A stretch of DNA of 64,000 bases, taken from positions 496,001-560,000 of the forward strand of contig NZ_VKKH01000006.1 in the NCBI RefSeq assembly GCF_007197995.1, written 5' to 3'. The translations under genes were made by a program, and so were the position numbers. The DNA comes from Aliiglaciecola sp. M165. Its GTDB lineage: Bacteria; Pseudomonadota; Gammaproteobacteria; Enterobacterales; Alteromonadaceae. Numbering within the stretch: position 1 is the first letter of the stretch; each line of letters begins with the position of its first letter. The notes under the pieces are model-generated. The model had not been told where the DNA came from. It did not search any database and worked only from the letters and a program-made list of their open reading frames with translations. Positions 9,048 to 17,409 of this stretch are shown one piece after another.

Positions 9048-10178
9048 ATGCCCACCACGCCTAAAGGTTTAGACGAACTGCGCCAGGAGATTGATAAGTT
9101 GGACAGCCAGCTTGTCGATATTCTGGCTAAACGTGCAGCGTTGACAACTCAAGTGGGGGAATTTAAAAGTCGTACCGGTATGCCTATTTACGTGCCGTCC
9201 CGAGAAGCAGAATTGATCGAAAAACGCAGAAATGAGGCACAAAACAAAGGTGTATCTCCTGCACTGATGGAAGATTTGTTGCGCCGTATTATGCGCGAGT
9301 CTTATCAAACTCAAAATAATCAGTATTTGTGCATTAACAAATTCGTTAAAAAAATCGTTGTGGTAGGTGGTGCCGGTGCCTTGGGGCGAATCTTTGTTAA
9401 TATGTTGCAAAAAAGCGGTTATCCGGTCACTGTTATGGAGCAGGGTGATTGGTCAAACGCTAAAGCAATATTAAAAGATTGCGATTTAGCTTTAATCGCC
9501 GTTCCTATCAAACTGACTGAACAAATTATTGCTCAGCTTTGCCCTTATTTGCCTAGCCATTGTGTATTGGCTGATGTAACCAGTACTAAACAAAAACCAT
9601 TAGATGCCATGCTGCAAAACCACATAGGACCAGTAGTCGGCTTGCACCCTATGTTTGGCCCTGATGTACAAAGCTTAGTTAAGCAAGTTGTTGTTGTCTG
9701 CGACGGCAGGGCACCCGATTCCTATCAGTGGTTGGTGGAGCAAATCCGTGTTTGGGGGGCTATCACCCATGCCAGTACTGCAAAAGAGCATGACGATGCG
9801 ATGGCGTTTATTCAGGTAATGCGCCATTTCAGTAGTTTTGTTTACGGAGCGCATTTAGCCGGAGAAAATCCACAACTTGATCAACTCGTTGCCTTTAGTT
9901 CACCTATTTACCGATTGGAATTGGCAATGGTGGGAAGACTTTTTGCTCAAGACCCTGAATTATATGCCGATATCATCTTCAATAATGCCGAGAGCATCGG
10001 TTTGCTCAAACGTTTCAGAGATCGCTTTGATGCTGCGCTGCAATTGCTTGATGAAGGCAATAAAGGTGAATTTGTTAAACAATTTTTTGCTATTGGCAAC
10101 TGGTTTGGTCCTTACGCCAAGCAATGCCTGGTTAGCAGCAAAAAACTGTTGCTCAAAGCAGACGACGATAGAGTTTAA
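9048..10178 (+). CDS. tyrA: Chorismate mutase/prephenate dehydrogenase
   Basis: Bifunctional T-protein of tyrosine synthesis. Residues 1-90 form an AroQ chorismate mutase (LRQEIDKLDSQLVDILAKRAAL, MRESYQTQN). Residues 100-370 form prephenate dehydrogenase with the dinucleotide-binding loop VVVGGAGALGRIF and the substrate segment GLHPMFGPDV. Length 376 equals the family norm (373). A ribosome site (AAGGGAG) stands in the 12-base gap after aroF, so the two are co-transcribed and probably share TyrR control. Confidence 0.96.
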   Translation: MPTTPKGLDELRQEIDKLDSQLVDILAKRAALTTQVGEFKSRTGMPIYVPSREAELIEKRRNEAQNKGVSPALMEDLLRRIMRESYQTQNNQYLCINKFVKKIVVVGGAGALGRIFVNMLQKSGYPVTVMEQGDWSNAKAILKDCDLALIAVPIKLTEQIIAQLCPYLPSHCVLADVTSTKQKPLDAMLQNHIGPVVGLHPMFGPDVQSLVKQVVVVCDGRAPDSYQWLVEQIRVWGAITHASTAKEHDDAMAFIQVMRHFSSFVYGAHLAGENPQLDQLVAFSSPIYRLELAMVGRLFAQDPELYADIIFNNAESIGLLKRFRDRFDAALQLLDEGNKGEFVKQFFAIGNWFGPYAKQCLVSSKKLLLKADDDRV

Positions 10179-10297
10179 AAATAGCTTTAATAACAATAAC
10201 GTAGGTTTTATATTTACGGGTAACTTGCGTCGTAGTACTGTAGTTTTGAGTTGTAGCCTTTGGCTTATTCTAAGCATTCATCCAGGAGTTAGATTAA

Positions 10298-12619
10298 ATG
10301 ACGTTACGAACGCGGCTGTTAATAGCCATTATCGCACTTGTTTCTTCCTCTATTATTGTTATGGGCCTGATTTCCGTAAATGTGGCCGTTAACAATTCCA
10401 CGGATGCGCTGACAGAATCGGCAAGGAGTAAGCTGATTAATCAAGAAGAGCAAACCCGTGAAGCGCTGGGTGAATATTTTGGTTTTATTGAGTCGCAAAT
10501 TCGCACTAAATCGTACTCTTTAACCATTGTTGACGCAGCACAGGAGTTTATCGCCGCATTTGACCAATATTCTGCGCAACGGGGTCAGGTCAGCAGCGGG
10601 CAAATTGCTCAGTTAGAAAGCTACTACAACAACGACTTCAGATCCCGCTACAATGACCTTAACTCCAAAGAGTTGACGGATGCGGCATCACTATTAAATG
10701 GTCTTCCCGACACCAGCTTGGCTCTTCAATATGACTTCATTGGTGGATCTCAGTATCCGCTGGGGGAAAAAGACAAACTAGACAGCCCGAGCAACAACAG
10801 CGACTATGCAAGGGTACATAGCAAGTACCACCCAACGTTGCGCGGTTTTTTACAAGAATTTGAATACTACGATATTTTTATTGCAGACGTGCAAAGCGGA
10901 AATATCGTTTATAGCGTGTTCAAAGAATTGGATTATGCTACCAGTTTACGCAGTGGACCTTACGCAAACTCAGGGATAGGTGAGGTATTCAGTAAAGCCC
11001 TCACTGCCACCGATCCTAACCAAGTATTTTTTACTGAATTTAAACAATACCGCCCTTCTTACGATGCCTTAGCCGGTTTTGCTTCGTCGCCAATTTATGC
11101 AAATGGCGAAATGGTTGCCGTGCTAATTTTCCAAATGCCTATGGATCACCTGAACGGTTTGCTTACCCACAAGCAAAAGTGGGTAGAGTATGGGTTTGGC
11201 GATAGTGGTGAAACCTATATTGTCGGTCAGAATAATTTGCTTGTTACCGAGAGCCGATTTTTCTTAGAGGATCAAGCTGGATATATTAATGCCATACGTT
11301 CTCGCTTCCCAAATGAAGCGCGTGAAGTTGAGTCTCGTGGCACAACCATAGGTATCCAACCCGTTACATCACAAAGTGTTAAAAACGCCTTGCGTGGTCA
11401 AAAAGGCTTTACGACTGTAGAGGATTATCGAGGTGTTGAGGTTTTCTCCGCCTATGCTCCAATTGAAGTTGGTGGCATTTCTCTGGCGGTTTTGGCAGAG
11501 ATTGATGTTGAGGAAGCATTGCGTCCTGCTAAAGAACTACGTAATAAGTTGATCATTTCGTCGCTGCTTGAGATGGTCGTATTGTTGACAATTGCCGCTG
11601 TAATTACCTATATCATGGCTAATCGGCTAATTGCCCCGCTGAAAAAATTAGGCGAGGCTTGTGAAGGTTTGACAACGGGGGAAGGAGATTTGACCTTGAG
11701 GTTGAGTCGTTCTCGCATTCCAGAGATCCATCGTATTACTCAGAGCTTTAATATCTTTATTGGCCAAATTCGAGAGATTATTGCTCAGGTTAAGACTGAC
11801 GCAGATGCGCTATCTTCAGCGTCACAACAACTTAGTACTGTGACGACACAAAGTGCCCATATCAGCGACGAGCAGCGTACCCAAACTAGTATGGTGGCTA
11901 CTGCCATGATTGAGCTGTCATCTTCCATTGATGATGTCGCACGTTCAACGGTTGATACCAGCGAAAAGAGCCTGGAAGCTCAGCGTAGTTTGAACGAAAA
12001 TATGGAAAGGGCAGACATGGCAGCAGAAAATATTAAGCTGTTGGTGAGCTTAATCAATGATTCTAGTGAAGTGATATCCAGTCTTAAAAACGAAGTAAAT
12101 CAGATTACAACCGTGCTTAATGTGATTACAAGCATCGCTGATCAAACTAATTTGCTTGCTCTTAATGCAGCGATCGAAGCAGCACGGGCAGGAGAAGCGG
12201 GGAGAGGGTTTTCGGTGGTTGCCGATGAGGTTAGAGCTCTAGCGACCCGCTCTCAAGAAAGCACTGTGGAGATTTCTAAGTTAGTAGAAGTTATGAATCA
12301 GTCTTCTCAAAAATCAGTCGAAAGAATGGAACGTGCTGCGGCTGCGGCTGATGGCGGCATTCATCTTGTCGATTTGGTAACCGTTGCTATGGACGAATTG
12401 GCTGCCACATTAAAATCTGTGCTGGCGCTAACAGATACGGTGTCTACGGCAACCGTTGAACAAAACGCGACATCAGACTCGGTGGTTGATAATGTCAATC
12501 GTATAAATAGCATGGCGCAAGAAGTGAGTGAAGGTGCATCACAAACCAGTCAATCTGCGGATGAGTTGGCGCGCATCGCGGAACACACTAAAGAGTTGGT
12601 CGCGCGTTTTAAAGTATAA
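10298..12619 (+). CDS. Methyl-accepting chemotaxis protein
   Basis: A 773-residue chemoreceptor. Transmembrane helix 1 is at about residues 7-28 and helix 2 at about 417-438 ([18 protein letters not shown]). The roughly 385-residue periplasmic part between them is large and has the look of a double Cache sensor ([14 protein letters not shown] near its end). HAMP is at about 440-495, followed by the cytoplasmic signalling coil. The conserved hairpin tip contains [20 protein letters not shown] and [12 protein letters not shown], which bind CheA and CheW. The ligand is unknown. No C-terminal CheR-tethering pentapeptide is seen. Confidence 0.95.
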   Translation: MTLRTRLLIAIIALVSSSIIVMGLISVNVAVNNSTDALTESARSKLINQEEQTREALGEYFGFIESQIRTKSYSLTIVDAAQEFIAAFDQYSAQRGQVSSGQIAQLESYYNNDFRSRYNDLNSKELTDAASLLNGLPDTSLALQYDFIGGSQYPLGEKDKLDSPSNNSDYARVHSKYHPTLRGFLQEFEYYDIFIADVQSGNIVYSVFKELDYATSLRSGPYANSGIGEVFSKALTATDPNQVFFTEFKQYRPSYDALAGFASSPIYANGEMVAVLIFQMPMDHLNGLLTHKQKWVEYGFGDSGETYIVGQNNLLVTESRFFLEDQAGYINAIRSRFPNEAREVESRGTTIGIQPVTSQSVKNALRGQKGFTTVEDYRGVEVFSAYAPIEVGGISLAVLAEIDVEEALRPAKELRNKLIISSLLEMVVLLTIAAVITYIMANRLIAPLKKLGEACEGLTTGEGDLTLRLSRSRIPEIHRITQSFNIFIGQIREIIAQVKTDADALSSASQQLSTVTTQSAHISDEQRTQTSMVATAMIELSSSIDDVARSTVDTSEKSLEAQRSLNENMERADMAAENIKLLVSLINDSSEVISSLKNEVNQITTVLNVITSIADQTNLLALNAAIEAARAGEAGRGFSVVADEVRALATRSQESTVEISKLVEVMNQSSQKSVERMERAAAAADGGIHLVDLVTVAMDELAATLKSVLALTDTVSTATVEQNATSDSVVDNVNRINSMAQEVSEGASQTSQSADELARIAEHTKELVARFKV

Positions 12620-12645
12620 TAGCGTGAGAGTAGATATTGAAATAT

Positions 12646-12668
12646 AGGCCGCTATTTAGCGGCCTTTT
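12646..12668 (+). terminator. Rho-independent terminator after chemoreceptor
   Basis: Stem AGGCCGC (12646-12652) and GCGGCCT (12659-12665) with a six-base loop and TTTT following. It lies 26 bases after the stop codon. Confidence 0.88.
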
Positions 12669-12715
12669 ATATGCTTGGATGATCTTAGCGTAACGTGTGT
12701 TAAGCTTTTTGGTCT

Positions 12716-13906
12716 TCACTCAGTCAGTGCGTTTACCGCTGCTACCTTGGTAGGGCTGATCTCTTCGCTTGGATAACAACCAAGTACCTTAAAATACCGT
12801 GTTGTCGCGCCTAGCTCCTCGAGTGCATGTTGCATGGGGCCATCTTGGACATTGCCTTCAACATCAATATAAAACATTTCTTCCCAAGGGTTACCAGTAA
12901 TAGGTCTGGATTCAAGTTTGGTCATATTGATCTGGTTTTCTCTTAGCACCAGAAGTGCCTCGACCAAAGCACCGGGTTTTTGCACAGTAGACATAACCAA
13001 AGTGGTCTTTGCTGGGACCTGCAATGGTACTTTCACTGCATTACGGGCTACAACGATAAAACGACTGTGATTCTCTTTTTGATTTGCCAGATTAGACTTG
13101 ATTGCATTGAGCCCATAAAGCGCACCTCCTGCTTCACTGCCAATTGCCGCCACTTCGCTGCTGTTCAGTTCATTCACTTTTAACATTGCTGCTGAAGTGC
13201 TATCACAGGGTTTAACTTCAATGTTACCCAACTCTGCCAAAAAGTGGCTGCACTGCGCAAACACTTGAGGGTGAGCGTACAAGGTTTTGATATGGGTAAT
13301 ATCGGTTTGTCCCGACACTAACATGGCATGTTTAATGGGGTGTGTCAGCTCGCCAATAATCGATAAGCTTGTATGTTGAAGTTGATCGTACACTTCATTG
13401 ATACTGCCTGATGAGGTGTTTTCGATGGGTAAAACCGCATAGTCAGCTTCGTTGGTTTCAACTTTTTTAATAATCTCAGCAAAACTTTTACAGCCGATTT
13501 CCATCAACTCGCCAGGGCGCCTTGAAAAATATTTCTGTGTTGCCAAATAGCTGTAGGAACCACGATCGCCCAAAAATGCCACACGATTCAACGGTAAACT
13601 GCTTCCTGGGTTGGCTCTTTCTGCTAATAATGCTTGCTGATTGAGAACGGAGTCTTCGATGACAACATGAAAAATTTGTGTCACGTAATGAGGGTCCAAT
13701 CCAAATTCTTGTCCCTTTTTGATCAGCCGAACCAGAAGCTGTTCTTCTCGCTGATGATCTCTAACGGGGATGTGGTGACGGATTTTGGTTTCCGCCACAC
13801 TGTTTGTGTATTGTTGACGTTTAGCCAAAAGGTTCAACAATTCACTGTCTAAAGCAGTTATTTGTTCGCGTAAAACTTCAAGTTCCTGTGTTGACATGGG
13901 ATCCAC
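12716..13906 (-). CDS. pheA: Chorismate mutase/prephenate dehydratase
   Basis: Bifunctional P-protein of phenylalanine synthesis, 396 residues (family about 386). Residues 5-90 are an AroQ chorismate mutase (LREQITALDSELLNLLAKR). The dehydratase domain is at about 105-285 (VAFLGDRGSYSYLATQKYF; LPIENTSSGSINEVYD with the catalytic Thr-Ser pair). A C-terminal ACT domain carries the Phe-binding GALVEALLVL and ESRP motifs, so feedback inhibition by Phe is expected. The start may be the first Met or Met4 (MSTQELE). An attenuator with a Phe-containing leader lies upstream. Confidence 0.96.
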   Translation of the reverse strand: MDPMSTQELEVLREQITALDSELLNLLAKRQQYTNSVAETKIRHHIPVRDHQREEQLLVRLIKKGQEFGLDPHYVTQIFHVVIEDSVLNQQALLAERANPGSSLPLNRVAFLGDRGSYSYLATQKYFSRRPGELMEIGCKSFAEIIKKVETNEADYAVLPIENTSSGSINEVYDQLQHTSLSIIGELTHPIKHAMLVSGQTDITHIKTLYAHPQVFAQCSHFLAELGNIEVKPCDSTSAAMLKVNELNSSEVAAIGSEAGGALYGLNAIKSNLANQKENHSRFIVVARNAVKVPLQVPAKTTLVMSTVQKPGALVEALLVLRENQINMTKLESRPITGNPWEEMFYIDVEGNVQDGPMQHALEELGATTRYFKVLGCYPSEEISPTKVAAVNALTE

Positions 13907-13918
13907 TTTCTTTGCTCT

Positions 13919-13952
13919 AAAAACACAAAGCCTCCAATTAGGTGGAGGCTTT
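13919..13952 (-). terminator. pheA attenuator terminator
   Basis: Read on the minus strand, AAAGCCTCC and GGAGGCTTT (13952-13944 and 13935-13927) form a perfect 9-bp stem with an 8-base loop. GTG and a run of five T follow. It lies between the leader peptide and the pheA start, about 20 bases before the ATG, so it ends transcription ahead of the structural gene unless disrupted. Confidence 0.85.
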
Positions 13953-13984
13953 TGCGGCTGAAAAAAAATACTGCATAAACCCCC
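13944..13984 (-). promoter_or_regulatory. pheA antiterminator pairing
   Basis: On the minus strand, GGGGGTTTATGC (13984-13973) can pair with GCAAAAGCCTCC (13955-13944) over 12 positions with one A-A mismatch and two G-U pairs. The second segment contains the 5' arm of the terminator stem, so the two structures exclude each other. A ribosome held at the leader Phe codons would leave the first segment free and favour antitermination. Confidence 0.7.
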
Positions 13985-13987
13985 GAT

Positions 13988-14035
13988 TTAGGGCGGCATA
14001 AAAAATATAAAATGTGTGATGTAATTTTCTTTCAT
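13988..14035 (-). CDS. pheL: Phenylalanine leader peptide
   Basis: A 15-codon reading frame, MKENYITHFIFFMPP, with three Phe codons in a span of four residues and a Pro-rich end, comparable to E. coli PheL. Its stop codon sits directly before the antiterminator segment, which suits ribosome-mediated attenuation. It has no ribosome site, and the predicted transcription start falls at or next to its ATG, so it may be read from a leaderless mRNA. A second short frame at 13976-13938 (MQYFFSAAKAST) begins just after GGGGG and is an alternative leader. Confidence 0.65.
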   Translation of the reverse strand: MKENYITHFIFFMPP

Positions 14036-14041
14036 AACTGG

Positions 14042-14070
14042 AATCTATTAATTACCGCTTGGCTTGTCAA
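14042..14070 (-). promoter_or_regulatory. pheA promoter
   Basis: Minus-strand TTGACA (14070-14065), a 17-base spacer, then TAGATT (14047-14042). This is a strong sigma-70 match, placed so that transcription starts close to 14035 at the leader peptide ATG. Confidence 0.8.
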
Positions 14071-14131
14071 TCATTAGTTGTACTTTATGAAAGATAAAGC
14101 CTTTGGAAGCCGTGCATAAGGCAAATACGCT

Positions 14132-15430
14132 TTAGTTACCGCCTAGAATATCTGCGGTAATCGTATTTTGCGAAGGGGAAAAGGCAGGCTCGTCTGCACG
14201 ACGTATAGGAAAAGTGGATCCTGTGGCTTCTTTTGCTAATAAGGTGGTGAATATCTTGGTTTGACTTATCTCATCTAGGGTTTGCATATATTGCTCTGCA
14301 CTCCATAATTTATTGCTGGGCAAGTGCAAAGCAGCAAACTTATCCAGAACCTCATTTAATGATTGCCCGGTTGAGGACTTACGCAATTCAATATCCGCTA
14401 AGAAATATATAGCCGCTCCTCCCCAGTAGGCATGGCGCGTTTGTTTGGCTGAACGAAGAGGGCGGTCTGCTTTTTTACGCCCTCGTTCTAACCCAGCAGT
14501 AAATTTTTTCCAAGCCTGCTGATTAGTAAGCATTCCAGCTCTAGCTTGCACAATGTACTGATAATAACTAGCGAGTCCTTCTGATAACCAGCGATCTTGA
14601 TATTCGATGCGAGGGTGCAAAAGGTGACTTAGCTCATGGGTGGCGGTCCAATCTGCGTGAAATTGTTCGATGGGTCGATTTGGATCGATAAAAAAGTGCA
14701 CCGCTGGATGACCATTTCGTTGAACCTCCGCCCAGGGCACAGCTTCTTTGCGTTTGCCGATGGGTACCACCAACACTTGCACGTCTGTCAGTGGATAACG
14801 ACCATAAACGCTTGCTACTGCCCTCCCAGCACTGCCAACCCAATTAACAAGTTCCCTGCGCTTTTGCGCCTGCTGTATGTTTAATAGGGCCACATTCAAG
14901 ACACTTTCGCCTACGTTAGTCGGCACTATCTCAATGTCTCCAAAGGCGATACGGCTAGTCCAATGAATAGGTGTTTCGTTAAGATGGTAACCGCCATTTT
15001 TTATCCGCCAAGGGGCTGACAATTTAACTGGGTTTCCGTTTTCATCACGAAAATTTGCATGCACAGGTTGATTAGTGTCGGGCAGCCACAACCAACTGTG
15101 ATTGTTCACCAACCAGCTTTTTCCTACTTGATAAGCGAAGCGGTCTTTTCTTGCTTTATGCAAATCTACAGTGTAGTTGAAGCAAGGGTTTGTTTTGTTG
15201 ACAATATGTAAACTCGACCGAGTTTGCACCAGATTTGACTCAACAGAGGTCGCCACATAGCGAGAGGCCCGCTTATTTCCCACCACTAATTTTGTGGCGT
15301 CTGCGGACAAACATGCGTCTACACTAATTTTTCCTTCATCAGCTAAGAGCGTAACTTGGTATAAAGTAGTTGAATTGGCATAGGCCGCCGCAAGCAATAA
15401 CGAAAAAGTGACGATTTGAAGTCTTCGCAA
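14132..15430 (-). CDS. Secreted MA-like zinc metallopeptidase
   Basis: A 432-residue exported protein I cannot assign to a named family. A signal peptide ends near LLAAAYA-NSTT (residues 1-20). The active-site motif HELSHLLHP (about residue 268) has the HExxH zinc ligands, and WLSEGLASYYQYI, starting 12 residues after the second His, supplies a probable third ligand Glu. The spacing (about 14) is shorter than the 18 of M1 enzymes, which suggests the broad peptidase MA-like group. The first 170 residues are beta-rich with no recognised domain. It is a single gene facing a divergent pheA promoter region; substrate unknown. Confidence 0.7.
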   Translation of the reverse strand: MRRLQIVTFSLLLAAAYANSTTLYQVTLLADEGKISVDACLSADATKLVVGNKRASRYVATSVESNLVQTRSSLHIVNKTNPCFNYTVDLHKARKDRFAYQVGKSWLVNNHSWLWLPDTNQPVHANFRDENGNPVKLSAPWRIKNGGYHLNETPIHWTSRIAFGDIEIVPTNVGESVLNVALLNIQQAQKRRELVNWVGSAGRAVASVYGRYPLTDVQVLVVPIGKRKEAVPWAEVQRNGHPAVHFFIDPNRPIEQFHADWTATHELSHLLHPRIEYQDRWLSEGLASYYQYIVQARAGMLTNQQAWKKFTAGLERGRKKADRPLRSAKQTRHAYWGGAAIYFLADIELRKSSTGQSLNEVLDKFAALHLPSNKLWSAEQYMQTLDEISQTKIFTTLLAKEATGSTFPIRRADEPAFSPSQNTITADILGGN

Positions 15431-15577
15431 CCCAATGACTACCCTAAATGAAATTTAATGACTACTATGCCAAACGAAAAACAATAGAGTAAGGATCACT
15501 CGTCGAATGCGGCAGTAGATGAGATAAGTTGCCACATTCGAATAAATAAGGATTAAGATGTTTAGGGGTTTGAGACG

Positions 15578-16378
15578 CTAGTCACTAAGTAGTGTCATCA
15601 GCATCCTGCGGACCTCATTTGCCTCAAAAGGCTTGTCGCACAAAGCGTTCACGCCTGTTTGCTGGATATTCGCCATGTGCGCGCTGTCTGCCGCTTCGGA
15701 GGTCACCATGATGATGGGGATGTGAGCGGTTTGTGGATTAAAGCGAATAAACTCAGACAACTCTCTACCGTCCATTTCGGGCATGTTGTAGTCTGTCACC
15801 ACTAAATCATAGACGTTATCTTTGAGGTATGTCAGCGCCATCGCGCCATTTTCAGCTTCTTGTATTTTCTTTAAGCCCATCCCCTCCAGCACACGACGAA
15901 TATGGTTGCGTGCAAGGCGGCTATCATCTACCAACAAAACGCGAACTTCATGGATATCAAACAATTCAAGATCGAGTTCTTCGGTATTGATGAGATCTAA
16001 TGTCGCTTTTAGAGCACGTGATAAATGCACTGGCTTAAAAGGCTTAGGCAAAATTGCTGCGACACCAGCCTGCTTAAACTCTTCCAATTTAGAAACACGG
16101 TTTTCACTGCTGACTAGCATAAAAGGAATTGAAGCGATTTCTTCGGTTCCCTTAATGTGTTTTAGTAAATCTAATCCCGTTCCATCAGCGAAGTACATCG
16201 CACTCACAACCACATCACTGGCGTGGGCTCTAAGTGCACTTTTTGCTTCGGCAACGGTGGAAACCGAGTCAACCTGACCAACATCTTCTTTAATTAGTAA
16301 TGAGGAGATGATTTTGCGCTGTGTGTCGGACGGCTCAATTAACAGTATATTGACGTCGGATAATGATATTTGGTCCAT
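15578..16378 (-). CDS. Double-receiver response regulator
   Basis: A 266-residue protein made only of two CheY-like receiver domains (about 8-125 and 145-264), with no output domain. The second receiver is complete: DDSRLARNHIRR acidic pair, phospho-acceptor in VVTDYNMPEMDG, Thr in MVTSEA, Lys in CDKPF. In the first receiver the phospho-acceptor Asp is replaced by Ala (VVVSAMYFADGTG), although its Lys (LPKPF) is kept, so it is probably a pseudo-receiver. It may pass or hold phosphoryl groups or act by protein binding. A link with the REC-phosphatase protein 1 kb away is only a possibility. Confidence 0.85.
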   Translation of the reverse strand: MDQISLSDVNILLIEPSDTQRKIISSLLIKEDVGQVDSVSTVAEAKSALRAHASDVVVSAMYFADGTGLDLLKHIKGTEEIASIPFMLVSSENRVSKLEEFKQAGVAAILPKPFKPVHLSRALKATLDLINTEELDLELFDIHEVRVLLVDDSRLARNHIRRVLEGMGLKKIQEAENGAMALTYLKDNVYDLVVTDYNMPEMDGRELSEFIRFNPQTAHIPIIMVTSEAADSAHMANIQQTGVNALCDKPFEANEVRRMLMTLLSD

Positions 16379-16408
16379 TTGGGATCCTAACTTAAGAGAC
16401 TACGTTAT

Positions 16409-16732
16409 TTAACCGCCAGCAAACTTAACGGTCATACCCTTTTTTTCAAGAAGTATTTTAATTTTTTCGCGATTGTCACCTTGGATTTCGATGACTCCTT
16501 GCTTAACCGCGCCACCTGTTCCACAGGTCTTCTTCAATTCTGTGCACAATGCTTTTAGTTGTCCAGCATCCAAAGCCAAACCATCAATGGTTGTTACTCC
16601 TTTACCTTTTCGGCCTTTAGTTTCTCGCCGAATTCTCACCACACCATCTTTCGATAGCTGCTTTTTGGGCTCAGGTTTCTGTGGGGTAATCCTTCCTTTG
16701 TCTGTACTATAAACTAAATGATTATGTGACAT
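16409..16732 (-). CDS. yciH: SUI1/eIF1 family protein YciH
   Basis: A 107-residue bacterial homologue of translation initiation factor eIF1, thought to influence initiation fidelity by binding the small ribosomal subunit. The C-terminal SUI1 domain (residues 30-107) shows VRIRRETKGRKGKGVTTI, LKKTCGTGGAVKQG and IEIQGDNREKI. The N-terminal tail HNLVYSTDKGRI with a basic KPEPKKQ linker is typical of YciH. Length matches the E. coli protein (108). It lies 30 bases upstream of the double-receiver gene on the same strand and may be co-transcribed with it. Confidence 0.93.
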   Translation of the reverse strand: MSHNHLVYSTDKGRITPQKPEPKKQLSKDGVVRIRRETKGRKGKGVTTIDGLALDAGQLKALCTELKKTCGTGGAVKQGVIEIQGDNREKIKILLEKKGMTVKFAGG

Positions 16733-17086
16733 ATTTAATCTTTTATTGAATTCCTGACTAGCATTTTATGTAAAAAAGCACACAACTCAATCAATAATGC
16801 GCAAAGAATGCAAATGGTCAAGGCAATTCTACCAATCCGAATTCTGACTGTTCGCGACTTCATGCGAAATGGTAATCGTCATTCAAAGTCTTAAAAACCC
16901 AACATATTTTCAGCATTCGCGGCGAAATTAGTTGCGTAAAATAAATCGTATGCCAAAGTATAATACCAAAAGCTTTGGAAAGCTTACTCGGGGAGAGCCT
17001 TACTTTTTTTCAGCCTGAGAAATGACGCATCTGCCAAAGCTAGTTTATGTTGAACCACAAACCCGACAAACACAATGGAGAAATTG
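16733..17086. other. Intergenic region between yciH and the STAS gene
   Basis: 354 bases holding divergent promoters. A perfect TATAAT (16959-16964) could be the -10 for the STAS gene, but no good -35 stands at 16-18 bases. The small palindrome CCAAAAGCTTTGG (16966-16978) follows at once. No RNA gene is recognised. Confidence 0.35.
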
Positions 17087-17392
17087 ATGAGCTTGGAAAC
17101 CCAACTTTCCTCAGACGAAAAAGTCTTAACAATTCATATGGAAGAGAAGTTTGATTTTGGGAAAGTGCAAGATTTTAGAGACGCCTATCTGCATGTAGAC
17201 GAAGCTGTTAATACCATAGTAGTGGATTTGGCAAACACCGAGTACATGGACAGTTCCGCGCTTGGCATGTTGTTAAATATGCAAAAAACGATGGCAGATA
17301 AGATTTCAACCTTTAAAATTGTGCATTGCCGTCCACAAGTGGCTAAAATTTTGAAGATCTCCCGGTTCGATAAAAAGTTCGATTTGAGTTAA
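17087..17392 (+). CDS. STAS anti-anti-sigma factor, CrsA/HsbA-like
   Basis: A 101-residue single-domain STAS protein. The start was set at ATG 17087 because GGAG lies seven bases upstream; an ATG 12 bases earlier is less well placed. The phosphorylation segment TEYMDSSALGMLLNMQ has the conserved Asp-Ser pair. The next gene encodes a REC-PP2C-kinase protein 17 bases later. The pair matches Shewanella CrsA-CrsR, where the unphosphorylated anti-anti-sigma releases sigma-S, and Pseudomonas HsbA-HsbR. I infer a partner-switch role in a general stress or motility/biofilm decision. Confidence 0.88.
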   Translation: MSLETQLSSDEKVLTIHMEEKFDFGKVQDFRDAYLHVDEAVNTIVVDLANTEYMDSSALGMLLNMQKTMADKISTFKIVHCRPQVAKILKISRFDKKFDLS

Positions 17393-17409
17393 TTGAATAT
17401 TTAACTGAT

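Noticed and set aside
9877-10392. 171-codon plus-strand frame spanning the tyrA end and chemoreceptor start
   Set aside because: It is out of phase with two clear genes on the same strand and shows no recognisable protein features.
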